NCBI RefSeq assembly: GCF_025947305.1
Contig: NZ_CP110009.1
Location: 806,001 to 870,000 of the forward strand
Direction of reading: 5' to 3'
Origin: Flavobacterium sp. N3904
Lineage (GTDB): Bacteria; Bacteroidota; Bacteroidia; Flavobacteriales; Flavobacteriaceae
DNA: 64,000 nucleotides
Shown here piece after piece: positions 36,853 to 45,964 of the stretch; the stretch's first letter is position 1, and the number at the start of each line of letters is the position of its first letter. Position numbers and translations under genes: made by a program. Under the pieces are notes generated by a model. That model saw only the letters and a program-made list of their open reading frames with translations, did no database searches and was not told the origin of the DNA.

Positions 36853-38040
36853 ATGAATCTAGTAAAACGTTGTATTTATGGAATTTCCATTTTAAGTTTA
36901 GCAAGTATGAATGTACAGTGTAAAGGAGAGAAAAAAGCAGATGCGGGAGAAACTGCTCTGGAAGCTAAAGCTACCGATTCGGTATCTATAGCAAAAACGG
37001 TTTATGGTAAAACAGACAAAGGGGTGCAAATAGACCGCTACACACTTAAAAACCATAAAGGAATGAAAGTAAACATCATTACTTATGGTGGTATTATTTC
37101 TTCCCTGAAAGTGCCCAACAAAGCGGGTAAATCCGAAGAGGTGGTGATTGGTTTTAATTCATTGGATCAATACATGAAGCCCAATCCGTATTTTGGAGCC
37201 CTTATCGGAAGGTATGGCAACCGAATTGCAAAAGGTGAATTTTCATTGGACGGAAAAGAATATTCATTGGCGATCAACAACGCACCAAACGCTTTGCATG
37301 GAGGACCGGAAGGTTTTCACAGAGTCGTTTGGACTGCAGAGGAAGCCAAAGGCGGAGACACTGCTTCACTCAAATTGAAGTATGTAGCCAAAGACATGGA
37401 AGAAGGCTATCCTGGAAACTTGACAGTTTATGTAACCTACACTTTGAACCAAGACAACGCATTGGATGTTTTGTATGAAGCGACTACCGACAAGAAAACG
37501 GTAGTGAACTTGACTCAACATTCGTATTTCAATCTGTCATCTGATTTCTCTAAAAATATTTTGGATCACGAAATCACGATTGATGCTGACAAATTGGTTC
37601 CTGTAGCTGCCACTTTGATTCCAACTGGGCAATTGACGGATGTAACCAATACGCCTTTTGATTTTAGAAAATCAAAAGCTATTGGAAAAGACATTGAGGC
37701 CAAAGACGAACAGTTGAAAAATGGATTGGGGTATGACCACTGTTGGGTATTGAACAATCAAGGTAAGGGAGAACGTTTTGCGGCCTCGGCCTATGATGCA
37801 ACTAGTGGAAGACTATTGGAAGTATACACTGACCAACCTGGAATCCAATTCTATTCTGGTAACTTCCTTGACGGGACTTTACCGATGAGAAATGGCGGAA
37901 CTTATGCGCATAGAACTGGTTTTTGCTTGGAAACACAACATTATCCAGATTCACCAAATCAAAAAGATTTCCCTACGACTGTTTTGAGTCCAGGAGAAAA
38001 TTATAAAACGAAAACGACTTTTAAATTTTCAGTTAAGTAA
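36853..38040 (+). CDS. galM: Aldose 1-epimerase, lipoprotein
   Basis: Extracytoplasmic mutarotase (395 aa), probably converting the anomer released by retaining arabinofuranosidases. The signal ends at the lipobox NVQC followed by KGEKKADAGE. The catalytic segment includes IGRYGNRIAKGEF, LHGGPEGFHRVVW, the His motif NLTQHSYFNLS and the Glu motif CLETQHYPDSPNQKDFP. It closes the arabinose gene block. Its lipid anchor contrasts with the cytoplasmic paralogue at 4,318. Whether it acts on arabinose or galactose cannot be read from the sequence. Confidence 0.9.
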   Translation: MNLVKRCIYGISILSLASMNVQCKGEKKADAGETALEAKATDSVSIAKTVYGKTDKGVQIDRYTLKNHKGMKVNIITYGGIISSLKVPNKAGKSEEVVIGFNSLDQYMKPNPYFGALIGRYGNRIAKGEFSLDGKEYSLAINNAPNALHGGPEGFHRVVWTAEEAKGGDTASLKLKYVAKDMEEGYPGNLTVYVTYTLNQDNALDVLYEATTDKKTVVNLTQHSYFNLSSDFSKNILDHEITIDADKLVPVAATLIPTGQLTDVTNTPFDFRKSKAIGKDIEAKDEQLKNGLGYDHCWVLNNQGKGERFAASAYDATSGRLLEVYTDQPGIQFYSGNFLDGTLPMRNGGTYAHRTGFCLETQHYPDSPNQKDFPTTVLSPGENYKTKTTFKFSVK

Positions 38041-38482
38041 AAGCTAAATAGTTTTAGATTTCTGATCCTATTTTATACTTTTACAAAACATAAGCCTTTT
38101 CAATGCTGGGTTTGTGTAACAATTTGTAGCAAAGAATAATACCACTATAATTGTCTTAGTGAAGTAAATGTTTGATTATGTTGTCACGATTACTAAAACA
38201 ATTTAGAATACTAGTTATCATATAATTTGGTTATTTGTTGAATATCTAGTTTAGAAACTAACCACTGTTAGTTTTGTAAATTCCTCGGGAGATTATACTT
38301 CCGAGGTTTTTTTGTTTATAAAGTAAGATTTATACAGTTTCATTCTTATATTTGTTTTCTAAAGCTTGCTTTTAGTAGCACACATAATTTGGAGAATAAC
38401 AATTTATTTTTATTAATTATTACTGTCCAAATCTTATTATACTGCGGAGCATTAATATAACCATTGTTGAAAATAAATAAGA
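38041..38482. other. Intergenic region with two hairpins
   Basis: No gene is visible. A perfect hairpin AAACTAAC-N4-GTTAGTTT lies at 38255-38274. A second hairpin, CCTCGG...CCGAGG followed by seven T residues (38283-38313), is a good rho-independent terminator 240 bp after the epimerase stop. Confidence 0.55.
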
Positions 38483-41400
38483 ATGATAATAACTCAAAAA
38501 AATGAATTTAAAAAAGCAGTTTTACTTCTTATTTTTCTCTCTTTTCAATATATAAATGCCCAAATAACGCTAACCAATAATATTGGAACAACACTTGTTA
38601 AGACTGATATGCTTCCTTGTGAAGGAAATGAAAGTTGGTCCAGAGTTTTTAATCTCTCCGATTATGGTATAAAACCAAATGAACAATTTATTATTAAATC
38701 GGCACAAATTGGAATTAGTAAATCAGATACTGGTTCAAACTTATATATTCGGGTCTATAGTATAGACGACTCAAAATTTCCTAACTATGATTATTCTCTT
38801 TATCCAGAAACTGTTCTTGGATCCCGTGGGATGGCTCAAACACCACTTGTTACTGGTACACCCCAAATTTTAAAAGTTGATTTTGATGAACCCATAATTG
38901 TTCCTGCTGGTGTAAGAAGAATTTTGGTATCAATAGAAAAACAAGAAGATTTCTATAATCCAGATTCTGCAGAATTGCTTGTTGCAGGAACAGCCCAGGA
39001 TAAAGGTGAATCCTGGTATGTTGGTTGTGAGACCCACTATGATATAATTTCTACAAAAGATTTACCAATCCCCGTTCCAAATGCAAATTTTTATATAAAT
39101 GTAACTGGCGAGGTTTTTGATTCGAAAAGTTCAGGTTCAATAACGAGATTGACACATAATACATGTGATGATGTAATAAAGACGGGGATATATTCCTGTA
39201 CTTCTAGTTATATTTATTGGGCAAGAGCCTTTAATTTAAAAGATTTTGGAATATCAAATAAAGAAGAATTCCTAATTAATTCTGGCCAGGTTGGAATTAG
39301 TAATACTGGTTCTTCACACTCAGAAGTTAGTTTTAATATCTATAAAATAGACAGCAATTTTCCTGCTTCTTTTTCCGAAACAGACTTAATTGGAAGTAGC
39401 CAAATCCAAAGCCTGCCAAACAGTATAAGTCAACCTCAAGTTATACAAGTAGATTTTAAAACACCAATAGTAATTCCTGCTGGAGTTGAAAAAATTCTGG
39501 TGGAAGTTTTAAAAGGAGTTGGCTGGGGAGATGGTGTAGCTTTTATATCTGGTTCAGCTCAGGATAATGATGTGTCATGGCAGAGAGGCTGTACTTCCTT
39601 GTCTGGAGCTGGGGATAAATATGTTTCTACTGCAGATTTTGGATATCCAAATGCAAATTTCTACATCAACGTAACCGGAAATGTAAAAAATGTTTCGAAT
39701 CATTTCGAAATGAATTTTTCAAATATCTGTTCTGAATTTTTAAAAGAATTTAGTGTCGATGATCAGTCAAAAGTTGGTTCAATTGCATGGGATTTTGGGG
39801 ACCCTGCTTCGGGAATAAATAATACATCTACAGATTTATCTCCTTTTCACGATTTTTCAGTAGATGGAAAATATACTGTTACAGCCATAGTTACAGGTAA
39901 AGATGGAAGTGTTGAAACGTTGACCGAAAAAATCGATGCAAAAGAACCCCCAAAAGCATACGGGATTAATAATATTTATGCATGCGAAAGTGTATCTGGC
40001 ACAGGTATTTCAACATCTTTTGATGTTTCAACGATTACGCAACAGGTTATAGGAGGTCAAACCGATAAAGACGTTATTTTTATAGATGGAAAGGGAAACA
40101 AATATACTTCATTACCAAATCCTTTTACCAACACTATTAAAGATAGAGAAACAATAACGGTAAGAGTAAGTCATAAAGATAACCTTTGTTGCTATTCTGA
40201 AACTAGCTTTGATTTAATTGTAAACCCATTACCAAACTTACTGGCTGTTTCTGATTTGATTGTCTGTGATAACGATAAAGATGGTTTTGGACAATTTAAT
40301 TTAAAGCCAATAGAAACGTTGATTGTAGGAGCTATATCAGATATAAAAGTCGAATTTTATCATCAAAACGGACATAAAATAACGGCTCCATTAAATGCAA
40401 TTACTAATTTAATTACCAAGGAGGAAATAATAAAAGTAAAAGCCATAAATACAAATACAAATTGTGACAACGAAGCAACTTTTAAATTAATAGTAAATAC
40501 GCCACCAACCGCAAACCCTTTACAAGAGCTTCTGGGCTGTGATGATAATAATGATGGAATTTCAGAATATTTTGACACTTCGAATATTGAATCTATTGTT
40601 TTAGGAAACCAAACAGGAATGAAAGTTTCCTATTTTAATGCCAGTGGAAATGAATTAACAAGCCCCTTGCCTAATCCTTACAGAAATACTACTAAGAATA
40701 AAGAAACAATCACTGTTAGAGTGACAAATAGTTTGACTAATTGTTATGCAGAATCACCATTAGTTTTAAAAACAACTTCGCAACCAAAAATTAACAAGCC
40801 TACCAATAAGTATGCTTGCGACGAAGGCAATGGTTTTGCGAGTTTCGATATGTCTAATTTAAAAACCGAAATTATAGGGAATCAACCTGGTCTAAAAATA
40901 AGCTATTTTGACAGTAATCGAAATGAATTACCAAGTCCCTTACCCCCTTTATTTAAAAATACGCAATCAAAATTACAAACAATAAATGTAAAGGTAGAAA
41001 GCGAAATAAATAGTCTTTGTAATTCTGAAACAAGTTTCGACCTAATAATAAATGACTTACCTAGTGTAAAGATTGAGAAAACTTATTTTTTATGTAATTT
41101 GGAACCTTCATTAAATGTAAGTGTTGATAATAATTTAGATTATTATAGTTGGAAATTTCAAGAAAGCGATGTTATTTCTAATACTAATGAAGCGAATCTA
41201 GTAAATGCAGGAAAGTACACACTTGTAGTTGGAAAAATTCAAAACAACATTTATTGTGAAAATAATTATGAATTTGAATTAATACGATCTGTTCTTCCAA
41301 CTATAAAAGAAGTAAAATACAAAGAATTGTCAGACAACAATTTTATTGAAATTATTTCAACATCTCAGGGAAATCTCGAATATTCTATAGATGGTGTAAA

Positions 41401-41761
41401 TTATCAGGAAAGCAATTATTTTCCTAACATTCTGGGAGGAACTTATACAGCATATATAAGAGATAAAGAAGGATGCGGCGAAGATTTAAAAGAAGTTACT
41501 CTTATTGATTATCCAAAATTTTTCACCCCAAATAATGATGGGCATAATGATATTTGGCAAATAAAAAGTTTAAATAAATTTCCAAATTCTAAAATCTCAA
41601 TATATGACAGATATGGTAAATTGTTGACTGAACTGTCTGAGAATGATTTTGGATGGGATGGTTTTTGCAATGGAAAAGAAATGCCTTCAGATGATTATTG
41701 GTTTAAAGCTAACCTTAACAATAAGATTGTTTTTTCAGGACATTTTGCATTAAAAAGGTAA
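38483..41761 (+). CDS. Secreted repeat protein with PKD domain and type B T9SS sorting domain
   Basis: A 1092-aa secreted protein of unknown function. After a Sec signal (ending INAQ) come two copies of a domain of about 190 aa, each starting with a Cys-containing strand and a phrase like FNLSDYGIKPNEQF or FNLKDFGISNKEEF and ending NFYINVTG. A PKD-like domain follows (AWDFGDPASGINN, residues about 413-487). Four repeats of about 90 aa carry a Cys-Asp head and an ETITVRV-type strand (about 495-860). The last 80 residues (YPKFFTPNNDGHNDIWQI to the end) are the CHU_C/gliding-motility C-terminal domain, the type B signal for the type IX secretion system. Adhesin or glycan-binding roles are possible but unproven. 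Confidence 0.85.
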   Translation: MIITQKNEFKKAVLLLIFLSFQYINAQITLTNNIGTTLVKTDMLPCEGNESWSRVFNLSDYGIKPNEQFIIKSAQIGISKSDTGSNLYIRVYSIDDSKFPNYDYSLYPETVLGSRGMAQTPLVTGTPQILKVDFDEPIIVPAGVRRILVSIEKQEDFYNPDSAELLVAGTAQDKGESWYVGCETHYDIISTKDLPIPVPNANFYINVTGEVFDSKSSGSITRLTHNTCDDVIKTGIYSCTSSYIYWARAFNLKDFGISNKEEFLINSGQVGISNTGSSHSEVSFNIYKIDSNFPASFSETDLIGSSQIQSLPNSISQPQVIQVDFKTPIVIPAGVEKILVEVLKGVGWGDGVAFISGSAQDNDVSWQRGCTSLSGAGDKYVSTADFGYPNANFYINVTGNVKNVSNHFEMNFSNICSEFLKEFSVDDQSKVGSIAWDFGDPASGINNTSTDLSPFHDFSVDGKYTVTAIVTGKDGSVETLTEKIDAKEPPKAYGINNIYACESVSGTGISTSFDVSTITQQVIGGQTDKDVIFIDGKGNKYTSLPNPFTNTIKDRETITVRVSHKDNLCCYSETSFDLIVNPLPNLLAVSDLIVCDNDKDGFGQFNLKPIETLIVGAISDIKVEFYHQNGHKITAPLNAITNLITKEEIIKVKAINTNTNCDNEATFKLIVNTPPTANPLQELLGCDDNNDGISEYFDTSNIESIVLGNQTGMKVSYFNASGNELTSPLPNPYRNTTKNKETITVRVTNSLTNCYAESPLVLKTTSQPKINKPTNKYACDEGNGFASFDMSNLKTEIIGNQPGLKISYFDSNRNELPSPLPPLFKNTQSKLQTINVKVESEINSLCNSETSFDLIINDLPSVKIEKTYFLCNLEPSLNVSVDNNLDYYSWKFQESDVISNTNEANLVNAGKYTLVVGKIQNNIYCENNYEFELIRSVLPTIKEVKYKELSDNNFIEIISTSQGNLEYSIDGVNYQESNYFPNILGGTYTAYIRDKEGCGEDLKEVTLIDYPKFFTPNNDGHNDIWQIKSLNKFPNSKISIYDRYGKLLTELSENDFGWDGFCNGKEMPSDDYWFKANLNNKIVFSGHFALKR

Positions 41762-41810
41762 AATTAAAAATACTCTAATGTCATAAAATGGCTTTATTAG
41801 CATAAAAACT

Positions 41811-41828
41811 CAAAGTCTGGAGACTTTG
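41811..41828. terminator. Small perfect hairpin CAAAGTCT-gg-AGACTTTG
   Basis: An 8-bp stem with a 2-base centre, 50 bp after the preceding stop. There is no T-run, so termination is uncertain. Confidence 0.35.
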
Positions 41829-41905
41829 TGCAGCAGGGTAAAGCAATTTTTAAATCACAATATGAGAAATAATTTTATCACCTTTTATTCCTCTAATGCT
41901 ACTAA

Positions 41906-42220
41906 TTAATTACAATTTGATGAAATTAAAAAAAAAGCTATTGAGGCTAAATTCATAAATATCCCAACAACAATGTACGTATGTGTTGTTTCTGCTATAA
42001 TGTAATCAAAAATAAAATTAACCTTATTCCATGTCCAACTTAGAGGAATCAAACATATTGCGATTATTCCTTGGATTTTAAGCGATTTATTAAACATTCC
42101 GATTAAGCCAACAATAGAAAATCTTTTAAAGAATTCGCTTTTGTATATATTCCACAAAATGGGAATTAAAAACATTAATGTTACAAGAATAGTTACTATT
42201 TCGATGTTTCCTACAATCAT
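41906..42220 (-). CDS. Small hypothetical membrane protein
   Basis: A 104-aa reading frame that I do not recognise. It contains three to four hydrophobic segments: residues about 4-24 (IVTILVTLMFLIPILW), 35-62 with IQGIIAICLIPLSW, and 82-100 (YIVVGIFMNLASIAFFLIS). Basic residues between the first two segments suggest a real membrane protein. It starts with ATG and stands alone on the minus strand between a secreted-protein gene and a broken HTH gene. A chance open frame in AT-rich DNA cannot be excluded. Confidence 0.45.
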   Translation of the reverse strand: MIVGNIEIVTILVTLMFLIPILWNIYKSEFFKRFSIVGLIGMFNKSLKIQGIIAICLIPLSWTWNKVNFIFDYIIAETTHTYIVVGIFMNLASIAFFLISSNCN

Positions 42221-42358
42221 TTTTTAATTTAGATTTCTTTTGACTTTGATTATATGACGCACAACTCGTTTTATAACTCTAACAAAATCATACAAAGCCG
42301 CCCCTATTCGGGTAGACTGATCTGATCTATTTTATACTTTCTCATAAATATACCATTT

Positions 42359-42706
42359 TTACAGTGTCACACCGTTTTTTGCTCTAATCACCTGTAGCAA
42401 AATTTGTTTCTCGGCTTCGAGCAGTTTTATTTTTTCTTTCAGGGCCTCAATTTCGTTGGCTGCCGTGACATCTATGGGCGCATCGGTCGTATAGCTTTTG
42501 GGCAACTGCACCGCTATGTCCATCAAAAAATTGTACTCCAAACCCTCTGATAGTTTTAGTAAAGTGTCTACCCGTAAAGTCTTCGCTTTCTGATACTTAA
42601 TGATTTACTGATAGTCAATACCTGTTTTTCGTGCCAACACACTTTTGTAAATGCGTTTACGGTTGTAGTAATTGGTGAGCAAGTCGCCTATGTGTACGTG
42701 TACCAT
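42359..42706 (-). pseudogene. Helix-turn-helix protein interrupted by an in-frame stop
   Basis: From an ATG at 42706 the frame encodes a small HTH-like protein (MVHVHIGDLLTNYYNRKR, LARKTGIDYQ) up to a TAA at 42605-42607. The same frame then continues without interruption (IIKYQKAKTLRVDTLLKLSEGLEYNFLMDIA) to the stop at 42359, and ends in a coiled-coil-like stretch (EIEALKEKIKLLEAEKQILLQVI). The whole would be 115 residues, a common size for small regulators of this type. A single nonsense change at codon 34 therefore splits it. The second half might be translated from internal starts, but without the recognition helix. Confidence 0.7.
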
Positions 42707-42782
42707 CGTTTCTAAATTTAGAATTTTTGAAAAAAATATAAAATTATTTATACATAAAATACAATCGAATTATCCAAATCAT

Positions 42783-42870
42783 ATAATTAAATTCTATAAA
42801 AAGTATAACTAAATTGTGTAAAAAATATAATTAAATTCTACAAAAAGTATAATTAAATTATACATAACAC
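42783..42870. repeat. Four tandem 22-bp repeats
   Basis: Units at 42783, 42805, 42827 and 42849 share ATAATTAAATTCTAYAAAAAGT with a few changes; a weaker fifth unit may start at 42761. Twenty-two bp is close to two helical turns, so bound proteins would line up on one face. The array lies directly upstream of the broken HTH gene. Confidence 0.8.
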
Positions 42871-43060
42871 ATAGTAGTATAGCTAGCGCTTTAAAGAGTA
42901 AATAAGTTGGCGGATAGGCTCTTCAATCCCGAAAGCTTATAAGAATAGCTTTTTGTTTTTTAGCATTTTTCAGTCCGTAAAATAAAACTGCACGGCAATT
43001 AGGTAATCATCAACCGATCGTCTGCTCCAAAATCAAAAAATTTAATACTTCTTCACCATA
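42871..43060. other. Intergenic, no feature seen
   Basis: No open frame or clear structure is visible between the 22-bp repeats and the terminator of the delta-60-repeat gene. Confidence 0.4.
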
Positions 43061-43100
43061 AAAAAGACCTGAAAATTATAACTGAATTTTCAGGCCTTTT
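43061..43100 (-). terminator. Terminator after the delta-60-repeat protein
   Basis: On the minus strand AAAAGGCCTGAAAATT pairs with AATTTTCAGGTCTTTTT across a short loop, with a T-run. It lies 22 bp beyond the stop at 43122. Confidence 0.8.
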
Positions 43101-43121
43101 AGATATGATTAATGTTAACGC

Positions 43122-45593
43122 TTACTTTTTAATTATTTTTTTAGTTGTAACTCCCAAATCAGAAAAAAGTTTAATGAAATAAACTCCTGAAGCAAATGAA
43201 GACATATCAACGTCTATGTTATCTTTACTTTGCACTTTAGAAGAATATAGTTCTGTTCCATTCACTGAATAAACAGCCACTTTGGTTGGTACAATTGAAT
43301 TTGAAAAAGACAAATTTACTTTTTCCTTTACCGGAACCGGATAGAATAAAACATTTGAAGTTGATTTTTCTGGTGTTGGATTAACAGACAATGACCCAGA
43401 TTTTGCTCCAAGATTCACTTTTACAATAACAGATGATAAACCATTAACTCCACTGTTTACAGTACCGATTGCAAATATGTAATTATTAGCATCAGGCACT
43501 AATTTTGCTTTACGGGAAGTAGTATGACTTACTACAGGCGCTTCTAAAGGAATTAAATCATTTACAACATCGATTGCAGTTGGCATCTCAAAATCGTTCT
43601 TAACAGTTCCGTCAAGGTTTATTGCAGTCACACTTGGACCAACAACCGAAACCTCACTAACGTAAATAACAGAATCCAACTCCTCTATTTTACTGTAATT
43701 ATGGTAGGTAATTCCACCAAGATTACCTATTGGGGATACATTTATATTATCATTAAATTTAACATCCATTTCTCCGTCTTTTGACAGTTTGACTATCTGA
43801 TTAGGAACGGAAATTCCGTTAAAATTCAGAAAACCACCCGCAACTATAATCTCACCCGAATCCAAAACTTTTATTTTTTCAAATAGCGAATCTGGTCCTT
43901 GTCCAATATTAAAATTGCTGTCGATCGAAGTATCTAAATTAAATCGAATTAGTTTAGGAACGTACCCTGAACTAAAACTATTTAAAAGATATCCACAAAT
44001 AATTTGATTATTTTGCATTTCAAATTTAATGCCGGTAGCCCAAAAATTCGGATCTGAATTTATCGGAAAAATGGCTTCTTGTATTCCTTCTTCATTCAAT
44101 ATATACAAACCCCACTGATCTGTAATTAAAATTTTACCGTTATCTAGGACTTTAAACTGTTCTATCCTTAATAATTGAGAATCTTTTTTAAAATCAAAAT
44201 CTTTTAAAATATTTCCAGTATTATCCAGTTTCAAAAATTTATCTTTTGTACTAACAAAAATGGTGGTGTTATCTATAATTTGAAACTGTCTAATTTCGCC
44301 AAGATATTTTGGAAAAACAAATGTTTCATCAACCGTGCCGTTTTCGTCCAATAAACCAATACCAAAAGTTTCAACGTCGTTAATCTTCATAAAGTCCCCT
44401 TTAACGACTAGTTTTCCATCAAAATAACCACCCGTTTCAAAACTTCCAGACTTACTCGGTTGCAATTCAGACGAGTCAATTGTATTTCCGTCTAAATCAG
44501 ATATCGACAGGCCATATCTATTTCCAACCTGCCCAGAATTAGTGTAAAAAATTTTGTCATCGATAAAATTTAGAGCAAAATCATCCATTCCAAATTCATC
44601 TAATTTAACACGATTAAACCTTTCGTCTAATGCCCCATCAGCATTAAGTCTGATTAAATATGGTCTACTGACAATTCCATCGTTTATTTCGGCATCTAAG
44701 TAAATAAAAGAATCTTTTATAACCACGGAAGAATTAGCATAACTATAATATTGGGAAGAAAAACTATCATCTATTGATCCGTCTAAATTTAGCCTTGCCA
44801 TATTATATGATTGTACATTGTCTACAATACTTAAGAAATTCCCGCTAACTATTAATTTACCATCATCTAGAGGTGTCATTGAAAATCCATGGCCATTAGC
44901 TCCAACTCCAACGTCAAAAGAAGCGTCAATTATTCCATCAGGATTCAATTTTACAATACTGTTTTTTGTTATTCCATCCACTAATGAGAATAAACCACTT
45001 GCATATATTGAACTTCCAAAAACTTTTACATCGGTTACTTCTTTATCAAAAAAAATATCATTCTTAAAAGTTTCATCAATACTAAAATCACTATTGTATC
45101 TGCGTAAATAACCGTTGTCAACAGCCCAAGTACCGCCAGAAACTAGAATTTTATCATCATTTTGTATACCTATTGAGGTGATATCTACTAATCCTGTAAT
45201 TTCAGTTTTAATTTCGCCTTCTGTACTAAGTTGAAAAATGATTCCTTTTTCATTATTAAAGTTATACGGATTATCAACATGAGCTAGAACAACTATATCA
45301 CCATTACTCTGCAATTGAACCTTTTTAATTTTTAAATTGTCTGGATCATTGAATAAAAATGTTTCGTCAAGTGAATAATCGGCATTTAAACGAATAAGGT
45401 TATTTACTTTTTTATCTTTATAAAATGCAATATCTCCACCGAGCAAAATTTTACCATCGGGAAGTTTTCTTATAACAGAAATTTTTGCGGCTTTATAAGG
45501 TATCGGTTTAATAAAAGTTTCATCTATAGTTTGAGCATAAGATGAGAAAAATCCAAAAATAGCAAGTAATAATAATGAGTAAAGTTTCTTCAT
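43122..45593 (-). CDS. Delta-60-repeat beta-propeller-like protein with type A T9SS sorting domain
   Basis: Secreted 823-aa protein. The start at 45593 (MKKLYSLLLLAIFGFFSSYAQ) gives a clean signal peptide; an alternative start lies three codons upstream. More than ten repeats of about 55 aa follow, recognised by LNADYSLDETF, LNPDGIIDASF, LNLDGSIDDSF, LNADGALDERF and FNLDTSIDSNF, the delta-60 repeat. The last 75 residues (FYPVPVKEKVNLSFSNS to VTTKKIIKK) are a type A Por secretion C-terminal domain. The biological role is not visible. It is flanked by a terminator and has no obvious operon partner. Confidence 0.87.
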   Translation of the reverse strand: MKKLYSLLLLAIFGFFSSYAQTIDETFIKPIPYKAAKISVIRKLPDGKILLGGDIAFYKDKKVNNLIRLNADYSLDETFLFNDPDNLKIKKVQLQSNGDIVVLAHVDNPYNFNNEKGIIFQLSTEGEIKTEITGLVDITSIGIQNDDKILVSGGTWAVDNGYLRRYNSDFSIDETFKNDIFFDKEVTDVKVFGSSIYASGLFSLVDGITKNSIVKLNPDGIIDASFDVGVGANGHGFSMTPLDDGKLIVSGNFLSIVDNVQSYNMARLNLDGSIDDSFSSQYYSYANSSVVIKDSFIYLDAEINDGIVSRPYLIRLNADGALDERFNRVKLDEFGMDDFALNFIDDKIFYTNSGQVGNRYGLSISDLDGNTIDSSELQPSKSGSFETGGYFDGKLVVKGDFMKINDVETFGIGLLDENGTVDETFVFPKYLGEIRQFQIIDNTTIFVSTKDKFLKLDNTGNILKDFDFKKDSQLLRIEQFKVLDNGKILITDQWGLYILNEEGIQEAIFPINSDPNFWATGIKFEMQNNQIICGYLLNSFSSGYVPKLIRFNLDTSIDSNFNIGQGPDSLFEKIKVLDSGEIIVAGGFLNFNGISVPNQIVKLSKDGEMDVKFNDNINVSPIGNLGGITYHNYSKIEELDSVIYVSEVSVVGPSVTAINLDGTVKNDFEMPTAIDVVNDLIPLEAPVVSHTTSRKAKLVPDANNYIFAIGTVNSGVNGLSSVIVKVNLGAKSGSLSVNPTPEKSTSNVLFYPVPVKEKVNLSFSNSIVPTKVAVYSVNGTELYSSKVQSKDNIDVDMSSFASGVYFIKLFSDLGVTTKKIIKK

Positions 45594-45964
45594 TCGAAGC
45601 ATTTCAAAGGTTAATTTTATTTTAGAATTGGTCCTATTGAAAATATTTTTATTGCCTGGTGTAATTGAAATCTAGCAAAAAAATAAATTTGTTTTAACAT
45701 TTCAAATATAATTATTTTTAATGACCATTATAAAAATAATCTGTCAGAAAGATGTTGAATTTCCTCTTAAATTGGTAAATTTTTTCATATTATAAGGTTT
45801 GAAGCTTTTACATTGTTAATTATTAGAGTTTTACAGAAAAGAAATAGGATAGTAACTCACCTAAGATTAATTATCAAAATCAATAAATGCCAGTACAACA
45901 AAATAATAACTTTATTGATATACTGGTATTACCAACCTAATTAAACTTCAACTATTTCCACTCA
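45594..45964. other. Intergenic region, no gene
   Basis: AT-rich. At 45921-45935 it contains TACTGGTATTACCAA, which shares TACTGGTA with the reverse complement of the galactan-regulator operator, and GCCAGTAC at 45888. The arrangement differs from the two identical operators, so any link is tentative. Confidence 0.35.

Noticed and set aside
42783..42870. CRISPR array
   Set aside because: The units are directly adjacent without unique spacers, and no cas gene is present.
45921..45935. Third copy of the galactan-regulator operator
   Set aside because: Only TACTGGTA is shared, the spacing differs, and no galactan gene is next to it.
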